Positions 6,954-15,183 of a stretch of 64,000 bases of DNA are shown piece by piece. Source of the stretch: Gerris lacustris. Taxonomy: Eukaryota > Arthropoda > Insecta > Hemiptera > Gerridae. Under the pieces are notes generated by a model that was not told where the DNA came from, did no database searches, and was given only the letters and a program-made list of their open reading frames with translations. Each line of letters begins with the position of its first letter. Position 1 is the first letter of the stretch. Location of the stretch: assembly GCA_951217055.1 (NCBI GenBank), contig OX578285.1:64041406-64105405 (forward strand), read 5' to 3'. Both the position numbers and the translations under genes were made by a program.

Positions 6954-7880
6954 ATGACAACAAGTGTTAAAGAGGGACTTGTCCGGGAGATACACGCTCC
7001 GGCTCGGAAACGGTTTGCTAGGAGCAGAGTCGTCATCAAGGGTGTCCTCGACGATTTATGGGAAGCCAACCTGGTCGAAATGACCGTGCCGGACCGCGGA
7101 TACCGATACCTTCTGACTGTTATCGACTGCGGCTCAAAAAGAGCATGGGCGAAACCGCTCAAGAGAAAAACCAGTAAGGAGGTGAGTGCAGCAATGGCTT
7201 CAATTTTCGATGAATCCGGATTGTCACCGACCCTGTTGCATACGGACAAGGGGTTGGAATTTAGAGGCTCCGAGTTTAAATCACTTACAAAAAACAAGGG
7301 GATCTATCATTACTTTACCTATAGTCCGCTTAAGGCGACCATTGTTGAACGCTTTAATCGCACACTTAAGGAAATGATGTGGCGACATTTTAGCTTACTC
7401 GGTGCCTACAAGTGGGTGGACTATGTAGACAGTTTGGTGGACACTTACAACCGTCGAATACATCGCTCTATAGGCATGAGACCTATTGATGTGACCAAAA
7501 GGCATGAGTCGACAATTGTCGCACGTTTGAGTACTAGGCAGGGTAAACGTCGAAAACCAAAGTTTAATGTCGGTGACTGGGTTCGCATCAGTAAACATAA
7601 GCATCTTTTTACCAAAGGATACACGCCCAATTGGACTAACGAACAGTTTCAAGTGAATCAGGTGTTTCAACGTGACGTACCCCTGTACAATTTAGTCGAT
7701 TCTGCAGGACAACCGATCCTAGGCAAGTTTTACGAGGAGGAGTTGAAAAAAACCCAATATCCAGAGTATTATTTAGTCGAACATATTGTACGACGAAATA
7801 AGGGTCGAGCACTTGTCAAGTGGATTGGACTACCATCCTCACAAAACACCTGGATACCCTTGAAAGAGCTACACAAATGA
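6954..7880 (+). CDS. Retroviral-type integrase with C-terminal chromodomain
   Basis: A 308-residue DDE integrase that would insert the Polinton into chromosomal DNA at its terminal repeats. The rve core shows Asp58 (VIDCGS), Asp98 (HTDKGLEF) and Glu132 (VERFNRTLK), with 33 residues between the last two. A basic SH3-like region follows (about 200-255; FNVGDWVRI). The last 43 residues form a chromodomain (YYLVEHIVRR ... LVKWIGLP ... NTWIP), a module that can tether integration to histone-marked chromatin. No N-terminal HHCC zinc motif is visible. The ATG at 6954 is 12 nt after the DUF8207 stop. A TATA box is not seen at the spacing used by the neighbours, so it may be expressed from an upstream transcript. 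Confidence 0.92.
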   Translation: MTTSVKEGLVREIHAPARKRFARSRVVIKGVLDDLWEANLVEMTVPDRGYRYLLTVIDCGSKRAWAKPLKRKTSKEVSAAMASIFDESGLSPTLLHTDKGLEFRGSEFKSLTKNKGIYHYFTYSPLKATIVERFNRTLKEMMWRHFSLLGAYKWVDYVDSLVDTYNRRIHRSIGMRPIDVTKRHESTIVARLSTRQGKRRKPKFNVGDWVRISKHKHLFTKGYTPNWTNEQFQVNQVFQRDVPLYNLVDSAGQPILGKFYEEELKKTQYPEYYLVEHIVRRNKGRALVKWIGLPSSQNTWIPLKELHK

Positions 7881-8154
7881 CTCTTTCTCTTTTTTATACA
7901 TGTCGCTCTCTTTCATGTCTAGACGTTAAATTGTCAAGTGAAATTAAATCTTCACGCAGTGTGCCTCCATGTATTGTTCCCGGATATAACCGACCCTGAA
8001 CTCTTACTTACACGCGAGGTAGTAACCTTCACGCCATGTGCCTGTTCCACTCCGCCCGCCACAACCTTGCAACCAACCGTGAATCTATTCCCCCCTCTGG
8101 GTTAAATTGTTAACAAAGATCTCTCTATACATTTAGTTCAATATCGAGCATATC
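7881..8154. other. Intergenic region of the Polinton
   Basis: This 274-base gap is pyrimidine-rich at its left side. It has two short similar segments (around 7,953-7,969 and 8,028-8,044, both with CTTCACGC followed by TGTGCC or ATGTGCC). No convincing gene, poly(A) signal or TATA/TCAGT pair is visible. Confidence 0.4.
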
Positions 8155-8712
8155 ATGGAGCACCTCGTATTGGATTGGACTTTTCTACTCGAGCCTATGA
8201 AGAAATGTATAGTCGTAGGCTTGACTAAGAAGTCATCGGTGATGATTGCAATCAGAAGTTTAGATGGTACGTCATGCTCCCCCTTCTTTATAACCATGGC
8301 TGATTGGGTTCTGCTGGTGCAAAGAGAGGATGAGTTGCGACAGTACCTCAAGAAAAATGATACTGCCAATAGGAAGAGGAAAGCGGTCGAAACCAGTCAA
8401 GATGTAGTACTCAGCGGAAAGCATCTTATCATACGTTTACATCAACCGGTTACTCGCACCGTCCAGACCGACTTGTCGTACCGACCATCGTGGATCGATT
8501 CAATGTTATCCAGACATCCGGAAAACATCACCTTATCTGCTGTCGAAACCCTGTCTTTACTGGATAAGATCCAACAAATTAAATTAGCATTGGATCTAAT
8601 TGTCCGGTTAAAGATAGGCGAAGAACAACCACCACCACCCCCTCCACCACCACAAACCGTCGACATTGTAGATGACTATGATCTAGATGAGCTACTTAAA
8701 TTAAGTGCTTAG
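8155..8712 (+). CDS. Hypothetical Polinton protein with proline run (185 aa)
   Basis: This protein is not recognised. It starts at the ATG at 8155 and stops at 8712. The N-terminal half looks folded, with hydrophobic strands. A Lys/Arg patch (KKNDTANRKRK, about residues 66-76) could be a nuclear localisation signal. A segment of heptad-like Leu/Ile spacing lies around 120-150. A run of eight prolines (about 161-168) precedes an acidic C-terminus with DDYDLDELL. Such an acidic tail with bulky hydrophobics could act as an interaction or activation segment, but this is speculation. It lies between the integrase and the Cys-rich pair on the same strand, so it most likely belongs to the element's accessory set. 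Confidence 0.6.
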   Translation: MEHLVLDWTFLLEPMKKCIVVGLTKKSSVMIAIRSLDGTSCSPFFITMADWVLLVQREDELRQYLKKNDTANRKRKAVETSQDVVLSGKHLIIRLHQPVTRTVQTDLSYRPSWIDSMLSRHPENITLSAVETLSLLDKIQQIKLALDLIVRLKIGEEQPPPPPPPPQTVDIVDDYDLDELLKLSA

Positions 8713-8731
8713 GGAGAGCGGGTCTTCAGTC
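8696..8731 (+). promoter_or_regulatory. Core promoter of the first Cys-rich gene
   Basis: A weak TATA-like TTAAATTAA begins at 8696, inside the end of the 185-aa gene, and a TTCAGTC initiator lies at 8725-8731. Spacing from first T to the initiator A (8728) is 32 nt. The ATG is at 8746. Confidence 0.5.
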
Positions 8732-8745
8732 GTTTACCTGATACC

Positions 8746-9078
8746 ATGGAGGAGATTGAAAAGTTACGTCGATGCATTGGCTACAGGAAGTTTCTATTGG
8801 AATATCCACTCCTCGAATTGGACGATCCGCGGATGAGAAAATTCGAGTCTATCGCGGCCTCCCTCGTGTTCCTCAAATCAAGTGCGACGGTATGTAGGAG
8901 ACGTAAACATCAATATCCAAATAGTCATTATACAGCTTGCATATGGAACGATGATAGTTGTACAAGAAAAGGTCCGGAAAAATGTATCTGTCATGTTTGT
9001 GCCTTTGCACTTGTAAATATCCAAGAGGAGTTGGAGGACTTATATCCTACACAACCGGATTGTTCAGTCAACATCTAA
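8746..9078 (+). CDS. Cys-rich accessory protein, paralogue A (110 aa)
   Basis: This small protein is of unknown function. A helical-looking N-terminal half (LRRCIGYRKFL ... DDPR ... LVFLK) is followed by a conserved YPNSHYTACxWND block and a cluster of cysteines (Cys near residues 65, 72, 80, 82 and 85) with a nearby His, suggesting a zinc-binding fold. It ends in a short LYPT motif. It has a tandem paralogue directly downstream, about half identical over their shared length, with all main cysteines kept. It is preceded by its own promoter-like pair. A host-interaction role would fit a duplicated accessory gene but is only inference. Confidence 0.65.
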   Translation: MEEIEKLRRCIGYRKFLLEYPLLELDDPRMRKFESIAASLVFLKSSATVCRRRKHQYPNSHYTACIWNDDSCTRKGPEKCICHVCAFALVNIQEELEDLYPTQPDCSVNI

Positions 9079-9080
9079 TC

Positions 9081-9410
9081 ATGGAGGAACTAGCAGATGT
9101 ACGTCTCTCCATTCGCTACCTAAAGTTTCTAGTGGATTATCCGAACATTAAAGCAGACGATCCGCGGAAGATCATATTTGATTCTGTTGCATCGTCCCTC
9201 AATTTCCTTAAGGAGTCTTCGAAAATATGTAAAAAGCGTATTTTTGACTATCCAAATAGTCACTACACTGCTTGCGAATGGAATGATATCAAATGTGAAA
9301 AAGGTCCGGACGAATGTATTTGTTACTGTTGCGCCTTGACGCTAGTGAATATCCGAAAAGACTTGGCAGAATTATACCCTACAGAGTATCCAGTTTCCCC
9401 CTCCACTTAA
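9081..9410 (+). CDS. Cys-rich accessory protein, paralogue B (109 aa)
   Basis: This tandem copy of the preceding gene keeps the DDPR segment, the YPNSHYTACEWND block, the CICYCC cluster and the LYPT end. The ATG at 9081 is chosen because similarity to paralogue A begins there; the frame is open farther upstream, but that part overlaps paralogue A in another frame and does not resemble it. The genes are 2 nt apart. A TTCAGTC initiator-like motif occurs at 9063-9069, but the nearest TATA-like element (TATATCC at 9041) is only 25 nt before its A, so promoter use is doubtful. Conservation of cysteines between divergent copies indicates that both were under selection. Confidence 0.65.
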   Translation: MEELADVRLSIRYLKFLVDYPNIKADDPRKIIFDSVASSLNFLKESSKICKKRIFDYPNSHYTACEWNDIKCEKGPDECICYCCALTLVNIRKDLAELYPTEYPVSPST

Positions 9411-9419
9411 CTAGACACC

Positions 9420-9458
9420 TTTAAAAGCTAGTCGCTCTTCGATCTACAGGTATCAGTC
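9420..9458 (+). promoter_or_regulatory. Core promoter of the 125-aa gene
   Basis: A TTTAAAAG box at 9420-9427 is followed by TCAGTC at 9453-9458. From TAAAAG-proximal T (9422) to the initiator A (9455) is 33 nt. The ATG at 9497 gives a leader of about 42 nt. Confidence 0.55.
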
Positions 9459-9496
9459 TTATTCTACAAGTCAACCTATAAACTACATCACTCACT

Positions 9497-9874
9497 ATGT
9501 CTTTGTGCAACAAACTTAATGAAGCCATCGACTTTAAGCGACGCATTCAGCTTAAAGATCTTACTGAAGGCGAATCTTATTTTATCCAGTCATTTCAATT
9601 GGTGAGCAGTGCTACACATGGAACTGGGCTCGTAGCAACTCTAGCCTTGCATCAACATTATGACGACGACAGGCAATGTACAGAAAAACTAGAGGAGGAG
9701 GATGTCGACGTTTTTCTTCCGAAACGGATCGTCAGTATAATTACAAAAGGACAGGCCGACGCTTACAACGCTGCGCCCAATATGTACCTCAGGTATCACG
9801 GACGGATTGGAAAAGCTTACAATATCTCATTTATCGTGGAGGATAAGGAGACGCTACGAGGACATCGCAAATAG
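9497..9874 (+). CDS. Small conserved Polinton protein, OB-fold/ssDNA-binding candidate
   Basis: A 125-residue protein resembling a short product found repeatedly beside insect Polinton genes. Its pattern is a KDLTEGESYFI entry strand, a central GTGLVATLAL strand, an acidic linker, a VFLPKRI block and a terminal YLRYHGRIGKAYNISF strand pair. The alternating strands and length would suit a single OB-fold, the fold of many single-stranded DNA-binding proteins, which a protein-primed replication system needs. That function is inferred from pattern and context, not proven. It is the last gene of the element in this window, with a core promoter upstream and AATAAA 20 nt after its stop. Confidence 0.6.
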   Translation: MSLCNKLNEAIDFKRRIQLKDLTEGESYFIQSFQLVSSATHGTGLVATLALHQHYDDDRQCTEKLEEEDVDVFLPKRIVSIITKGQADAYNAAPNMYLRYHGRIGKAYNISFIVEDKETLRGHRK

Positions 9875-9893
9875 GCAGCTTCAATCAAGCTAT

Positions 9894-9899
9894 AATAAA
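9894..9899 (+). terminator. Poly(A) signal AATAAA
   Basis: AATAAA lies 20 nt after the stop of the 125-aa gene and is the probable end of the rightmost Polinton transcript. Confidence 0.6.
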
Positions 9900-10263
9900 A
9901 TATTAAACAATGTTTATATGTCATGTAATTATTTATTACGACAAAATATATTTTGTTAAACCTGAACCTGCGATCCGGTCATGAACTGATCAAAAGAGCT
10001 AGCTCTTGCAAGAGAGTGAGTGAGTAAACGCTCTTGAAAAAAGAGTGGCAGCTCTTCCATATAATGAGAGAAAAGGCGAAAGATATAGAGTTAGAGGTCT
10101 GAAGTCTGAGTCCTGAGTGGTTGCTTGCTGGTTGTACTTTCACTTTCTCTGGGCCCTAGGCTGGGCAATGCGCAAGCGCTCCCCCTCTCTAGACCTTCCC
10201 TTCCCACTTGTACTCTACTCACAGTTCACACTCACTAGTCACTACTCACGACTCACGAATCTT

Positions 10264-10605
10264 GAGGCATCATAGCATAGGAGCTACATAACCAGGTCTT
10301 CTAGCCCTACCTCTCTAAAAAAATCCATCTCGGCCAATAGAATCTTAAGCCTCCCCTCTCAGCTGAAAAAGACCTGGTTCTCGTAGTCTCGACACCCCAA
10401 CTTACTCCAAGACTCCAAAGCTTAAAGAGAAACAAGGAAAGAAATAGATCAGGCAACGCATAGGACCTGCAAAACTAGTTCTTCTACCCCTACTCCTCTA
10501 AATAGTCCTTCTCGACCAATAGAAGCTTAAGCCTCCCCTCTCGGCTAAAATAGAACTGGATCTCGTAGTCTCGTCACCCCAACTAACTCCAACTCCAAAC
10601 CAGCA
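10264..10605. repeat. Imperfect tandem duplication, about 185-bp spacing
   Basis: The segment at about 10,264-10,415 recurs at about 10,450-10,600 with substitutions and small indels. Shared words include TAAGCCTCCCCTCTC, TCTCGTAGTCTCG and CACCCCAACT. No coding potential is seen. Confidence 0.7.
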
Positions 10606-10906
10606 TTCGCATTCACTCTTCGCTACGGGTTTCGGGGCGGCTCGCTCAGCAGTCGCTCACTCGCCCCAGCGGCGCCCCCCTCCCCCCCCCCCCCCCCCAA
10701 CTACAACTGCTGTTCTACTGCTCCGATTTGCACCGGACAAACGCCATTACCCTTAAAATTTTATTCCTAATAATCTTACATACTTAAAAAAGAAATGTTT
10801 TATTTGTTATACTACATTAATAATAAAAATATATGTGAAGAACTAACAGATTAATTCTTAATAAACTGGAAAAGAAGAAAAGTACTTTCTTTTTCGTCTA
10901 TTTTAT

Positions 10907-11009
<103 letters not shown>

Positions 11010-11190
11010 TGATCAATGAACTAGTTAAAAGAGCTGATCATTTTGGCGAGCGATCTGATCTGATCTGATCTCGAAAATGAGTTATTTCGCCCATCTCTAT
11101 TTGTCATTAATGTTGACTTCTCAGACTTGTGGAAAAATTGAAAGCTTTAAATTCGGGTCAAGGTATCATTAACGTCAGAGAAATTCATTC

Positions 11191-11264
11191 TCCTGCGTAG
11201 CTTAGTTGGTTAGAGCGCTATACTGGAAATATAGAGGCCGGTGGTTCAAATCCCCGCGCTGGAG
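11191..11264 (+). tRNA. tRNA-like gene or pseudogene, anticodon GGA, with Pol III A and B boxes
   Basis: The 74-nt sequence folds as a type I tRNA: acceptor 11191-11197 with 11257-11263 (one T:T mismatch), D arm, a perfect 5-bp anticodon stem (11218-11222 with 11230-11234) and a 7-nt loop with anticodon GGA at 11225-11227. The T stem has two mismatches. The A box TAGCTTAGTTGG and B box GGTTCAAATCC are perfect, and a T5 Pol III terminator follows at 11269-11273. GGA would read serine UCC, but serine tRNAs have a long variable arm and this has five bases. It is therefore probably a degenerate tRNA or the head of a tRNA-derived SINE rather than a working serine tRNA. Confidence 0.55.
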
Positions 11265-11399
11265 TCTATTTTTCTCTGTCTGTTTCCCGTAGTTAATAAT
11301 AATTATAATTTGATTTAAAAAAATCTTAAATTTATTTGTATATACTAACATTTTAGATGCTCTCAGAATAGGCTAAAAAGACGTTTTCAAGTAACGTAA

Positions 11400-12075
11400 A
11401 CTATAAAAAAAAATTCCCGGGGGAGGGCCCCCGAACCCCCCTAAACGAGAGCCTAGCCCCCCTTAAAAATTGGCTGGATCCGCCCTTGATATGAAGAAAT
11501 ATAAGAACAAAGAAACCCAGACTGATTAATTGTCTGTGACTAAGCTAAGCCCACATTACATCCCCCCCCCCTTATTTTTTTTTAATCCTTGCCCCTCCCA
11601 AAAATAAATCCTGGGTGCGCCACTGAGTACTAATATCGCTATTAAAAATGGAGGTTGGTGGTAAAAATTTAGTATAACGGTGGTAAAAAAGGGTAAAAAT
11701 TTAGGGTTATAAGCATTTTAAATAAAAACTAATTTTTGTTTTAGGGGGGGCCTTATCACTTAGGGGTGGTAAAAGGGTAAACATGTAGGGTTATAAGTAT
11801 TTTTTAATGCCAAATCATAAAATAATAAAATTTAAAAAAATTGCCCAAAAAATTAAGAAAATTAAATTTTGGGGGGTCTCCCTCATCACTGAGTGGTGGT
11901 AAAAAGATAAAAATTAAGGGTTATAAGTATTTTTTAATGCCAAATCTATAAAAAAAAATAACATCCTATTCTCAGACATACCGGTCAATACAAAAAAAAA
12001 AAATCAAAATCGGTCTAGCCGTTTCGGAGGAGTTCGGGATCAAACACCGTGGCCGAGAATTTTATATATATAGAT
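11400..12075. mobile_element. Non-autonomous transposon tail with internal repeats
   Basis: The stretch contains three diverged copies of a GGTGGTAAAA...AGGGTTATAAG segment (around 11,670, 11,766 and 11,893), separated by G-runs. It ends with a TAGCCGTTTCGGAGGAGTTC block and a TTTTATATATATAGATT terminus near 12,075. That terminal arrangement is familiar from repeated non-autonomous elements in insect genomes, though the family is not assigned here. It could begin with the tRNA-like unit at 11,191 or be a separate insertion. No gene is seen. Confidence 0.45.
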
Positions 12076-12489
12076 TATTTTTGTAAAAGGGGTTATTAAT
12101 ATTTATTACAGGTTTGTGTAATTTTTTCTATTCTCTACTATCAATAAATCTTATATTTTCTTACTTTAAGTCCGAATGTTCTCAAACATTTAATATCGGC
12201 CCTATTATAGAAATTCAATGTTTTAGACCACGTAAGTGCCTAGATTTTCCCACACCCTCGAAGCCTTCTTTAGATCTACTTTCTTTGTTTCTTAGTTGAA
12301 CATTGTTTAACAATATTCAGACGGGACTTAAAAGATACTGCTTCTGCTCGCTTTTATCGTAGAAAGATTTGTTATTAATGTTTGTGCATTGGAAGGCAGG
12401 TATGTTTGCTAGTGACTAAGGTATGAGAGAGCGATGCAGATCATCTGTTGCGCGTCGAGTTGCGTACACAGTCTAAGAGAATAGAGAGA
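12076..12489. other. Non-coding sequence upstream of the host gene
   Basis: AT-rich sequence becoming GC-richer from about 12,420. No supported exon or RNA gene is seen; it is likely the distal promoter region of the PA-domain gene. Confidence 0.35.
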
Positions 12490-12511
12490 ATGCCCGGGTC
12501 GCGGTTTTCGT

Positions 12512-12534
12512 CACGTGATTGAAAGATGCACGTG
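12512..12534. promoter_or_regulatory. Two CACGTG E-boxes upstream of the PA-domain gene
   Basis: CACGTG occurs at 12,512-12,517 (as GTCACGTGAT) and again at 12,529-12,534, within a GC-rich segment about 80-100 bases before the start codon. The first is close to the palindromic site bound by MiT/TFE-type bHLH-Zip factors. Two short upstream reading frames (ATG at 12,490 and 12,526) also lie here. Confidence 0.4.
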
Positions 12535-12612
12535 AGGGAAGCCCTAGAGCTTAGCTCGGGACGATACAGGGCCAGTCGGCTCGGAGACGCTTAGTTCCCC
12601 GCGGTGAGAGCG

Positions 12613-12776
12613 ATGCTACTGGCCGTCGGTATCCTGGCCGTACTGAGTTCGGCCCGGGCCCTCGGGCCGGAGCCCCACCACCTACGACCCATCGTGTCTG
12701 CACTTACCCTTCGACCCCCCGGCCTCGTCAGCAAACACCTCTTCCAGGGTCTCTCCTTCGCCAACCCGAGCCAAAG
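12613..12776 (+). CDS. PA-domain gene, exon 1 (signal peptide)
   Basis: This GC-rich stretch begins with an ATG that follows an in-frame stop at 12,592-12,594. The N-terminus is a clear signal peptide: a hydrophobic MLLAVGILAVLSSARA core with likely cleavage after the final Ala. The remaining residues are Pro/His/Leu-rich and would be luminal. A donor-like AAAG|GTGT ends the exon at 12,776, leaving two bases of a codon; the exon at 14,741 begins with one base, so the phases agree. An overlapping frame on the minus strand is judged a GC-content shadow. Support is sequence logic only; no transcript evidence is available. Confidence 0.5.
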
Positions 12777-14740
12777 GTGTCGCACATTGGAACCACGCGA
12801 AAAATCCCCTACCTAGAGCCCGACCGCTCCATTTAACTCAAGGGTCTTTTCCATGTCACCGCCAGTCCGGTGAGTAATTCACGGTTTTCCTAAGCCGAAA
12901 AGTTAAAATCGTGTAATTCATCTACCTAAACCATCATTATGATTTCTCACTCTCGCTGAAGTAAGTGTATAGACAGTTACAAACAGAAACCCTTTCTACT
13001 TACTAACTATATGTAGATTTGATGCAATCACTTTAACGATTGATCTGAAAAACCTAATGAATATTCTAGTTCGGATCAAATTGATAGTCAATTTTCATTC
13101 AATTTAGCAAATAACTTTTGTAAGTTCTCGGGGTGTCACAAATTCACGGTGTATACTGAAATATTGTTTCATCTGAAAATCACTAGTTTGTTATCTTGGT
13201 CAGATGCAAATCAAAAATTCAGTTTCAGTAACTTTACTCAGAAAGAAAAATAGGACCTTGTAGAATGAACAAGTCGTCTAATTCACAAAATAAAATTTAG
13301 TTCTCCCCAAATAAATTTATATAGGGTTAAAGATTAGCTAAACGTTACTATATAAGAGGAAATTTTATTTTTGGCAACTGGCAACCTGTTGACTGCAGAG
13401 GTATCTATCTACTAAGTCGTATATCATTATTTATAGCATTAAATCCAACATACGTTTCATTAACTCAATTTTTATTATGTTTTAATGTTTATTTATCATT
13501 ATTTTAATAAAAAAAATAATAGCATATACTTTATAATGCAGTTAATGTTTATTTAAATATAAAAAATTCATTTTAAAGTGCAAAATCACAGTCAAGACAT
13601 AGATCTAAACTATAACATAAAATATATTATAACTTAAACTAATAATATATATATATTTTTTTAAATTATCAAAAAAAATATAATACAGCTTTTTGGTGAA
13701 TAGGGCAATCGCCTGGAAAGAAATATTATTTTATGATTTTAAATCACTTTCAAAATTTTATTCGACCAAAACGAAATTTGAGATATATAAATTTTAATTT
13801 TAATTACGTTGATGTTTTTCAACTTTTTCGGTAAGAGTGAGAAACATTATAAATGAAAGGATAGAATGTACCTAAATCATCAATGATACGGGTTTTTCAA
13901 TTGTCATTTTTCATGTCTCCCTGTTCCCAAATTGGATCAGCGAAATGTTTAATCGTCGACGATGAAATAAAAAGAAACAATCGAAATGTTAAAGAATTCG
14001 TTCACTGGCGGTGACTCATAATAAGTGGAAAAGATCCGTCTCGATTAGTACCTTTTAAATTGCACAATCCACTACAGTAAGCACATTTGATTATAACCAG
14101 CAGGAAATTCGGGAACCAGTGTAAAAAAAACCATGAATGAGTGACGATTATAATATTGATTTACGTGAAATTCGATTCGAACCGGATTTAACAGCTCGAA
14201 GATAAATTGTACGAATGATGTTAGGAAACTGATATTGATGGAGATATTTTTAAATCAGTTAGAATCTATGAAGTCTGTAAAGGGAATGGTAATAGAGTTT
14301 GAAGGTAGGTGAGAGCTAACAAAGAAGAGGTTGTAGCTTATGGCGTAACTAAGTAACTTAGATGTGGCTTCCCGACCAATCTTATGGGCTTATTTTTGAC
14401 CGCTAGAACGGGGCTCAATCAATTTTTCTTTTTCATATCTACAATGTTTGAAGATGTGGAAAGATATCATTGTCAAATGGGGGTTGCAAAATCGGGAAAG
14501 ATTGCTGTGTCAAAAGAAATTATAGTTTTAAGTAAAAGGTGATTCTTTAATAACTTACATAAAATCTCTAAAGACAAAGAGCCTAAGTCTAGTAATTTTA
14601 TTTTCAAATCATTGTTAAAACAATGACTTGAGATGGTCAGTATAAGCATAGTTTTACGTCTTATGCCTATCACGTCTAAATTGTGATTTCGTAAGTGAAA
14701 TTTTATTTTTTCGCATTTCGTACAATTTTGTTTTGGGCAG
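12777..14740 (+). other. Intron 1 of the PA-domain gene (predicted)
   Basis: This stretch of almost 2 kb is AT-rich non-coding DNA with homopolymer runs. No coding exon, RNA gene or recognisable transposon is seen. Confidence 0.4.
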
Positions 14741-14955
14741 GTGTTTTGGCTTTTTGGTACCTGTACTGTCGTCCTGCACTCTCAACGCACCACCCTTCCC
14801 AGACAGTCGTCCCTTTGTACCCGTTCTTCCCGCCTCCGGATGCTCGGTGGACGAGAAGATTCGCAGCTTAGTTCATAACAACGCCTCGGGTATAATCGTC
14901 TATAGAGACGATGGCTACTCCGGAGCGGATCTCGCCCTTTATAGATCCCACTTCG
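14741..14955 (+). CDS. PA-domain gene, exon 2 (protease-associated domain)
   Basis: The exon follows an acceptor-like TTTTGGGCAG. It encodes a Cys/Pro-rich segment followed by GCSVDEKIRSLVHNNASGIIVY. This resembles the CSFxEKIRNAxxxNASAVVIY signature of PA domains in Goliath/RNF13/RNF130-type transmembrane E3 ubiquitin ligases, which sit in endosomes and lysosomes. The donor TTCG|GTCAGT at 14,956 leaves one base of a codon, matching the two-base start of the next exon; another donor-like site (AAG|GTTTT at 14,972) breaks the phase. The base composition is clearly more coding-like than its surroundings. Assignment to the exact RNF family is uncertain because the TM and RING parts are not in the window. 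Confidence 0.55.
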
Positions 14956-15162
14956 GTCAGTGTCCATCAAGGTTTTTTTTTATTCTAGAACATTTGGTTT
15001 TAGTTACTAGATTTTAAAAACGTGAGTTTAAGATTTAAAACTGATATTTCTTATAAATTGTATTCTGATAATTGCAGTAGCTAATGCCTAACGTATTTAA
15101 GTTAAGTTATTAAGTTAAGTTCCACGAGCTATATCCGACAACGGTGATTAACTCAACACCCT

Positions 15163-15183
15163 AATTTCGATAGAATCGAAATT
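15163..15183. repeat. Perfect short hairpin
   Basis: AATTTCGAT and ATCGAAATT form 9-bp perfect arms around a 3-base loop. It has no assigned role. Confidence 0.8.

Larger units (their letters stand above)
1..9950 (+). mobile_element. Maverick/Polinton (adintovirus-like) element, right-hand part
   Basis: A block of twelve or more same-strand genes carries the Polinton hallmark set: protein-primed PolB, retroviral-type integrase, adenain-like protease, FtsK/HerA-type packaging ATPase, double-jelly-roll major capsid and penton-like minor capsid. The PLA2-domain protein points to the adintovirus-like branch. The left end lies outside the window because PolB is cut at base 1. The right terminal inverted repeat cannot be recognised without its left partner; the last element gene ends at 9,874 and its poly(A) signal at 9,899, and hAT-like debris starts near 9,980. 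Most reading frames are intact, with one frameshift in the DUF8207 gene, so the insertion is probably fairly young. The right boundary given is approximate. Confidence 0.9.

Noticed and set aside
6900..6954. TATA/initiator promoter for the integrase
   Set aside because: A TTGAGTC motif abuts the ATG, but there is no TATA-like box 32-33 nt upstream.
8100..8155. TATA/initiator promoter for the 185-aa gene
   Set aside because: TATA-like and TTCAAT motifs exist but not at the spacing shared by the other genes.
8958..9080. Upstream extension of Cys-rich paralogue B
   Set aside because: It overlaps paralogue A in another frame and has no match to it; similarity starts exactly at the ATG at 9,081.
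11225..11227. Functional tRNA-Ser(GGA)
   Set aside because: Serine tRNAs need a long variable arm; here it is five bases, with mismatches in the T and acceptor stems.
12591..12785. Minus-strand open frame opposite exon 1
   Set aside because: It is a GC-rich shadow; the plus strand has a signal peptide and phase-compatible splice sites.
14972..14977. Donor AAG|GTTTT for exon 2
   Set aside because: It gives a phase incompatible with exon 3, whereas GTCAGT at 14,956 agrees.
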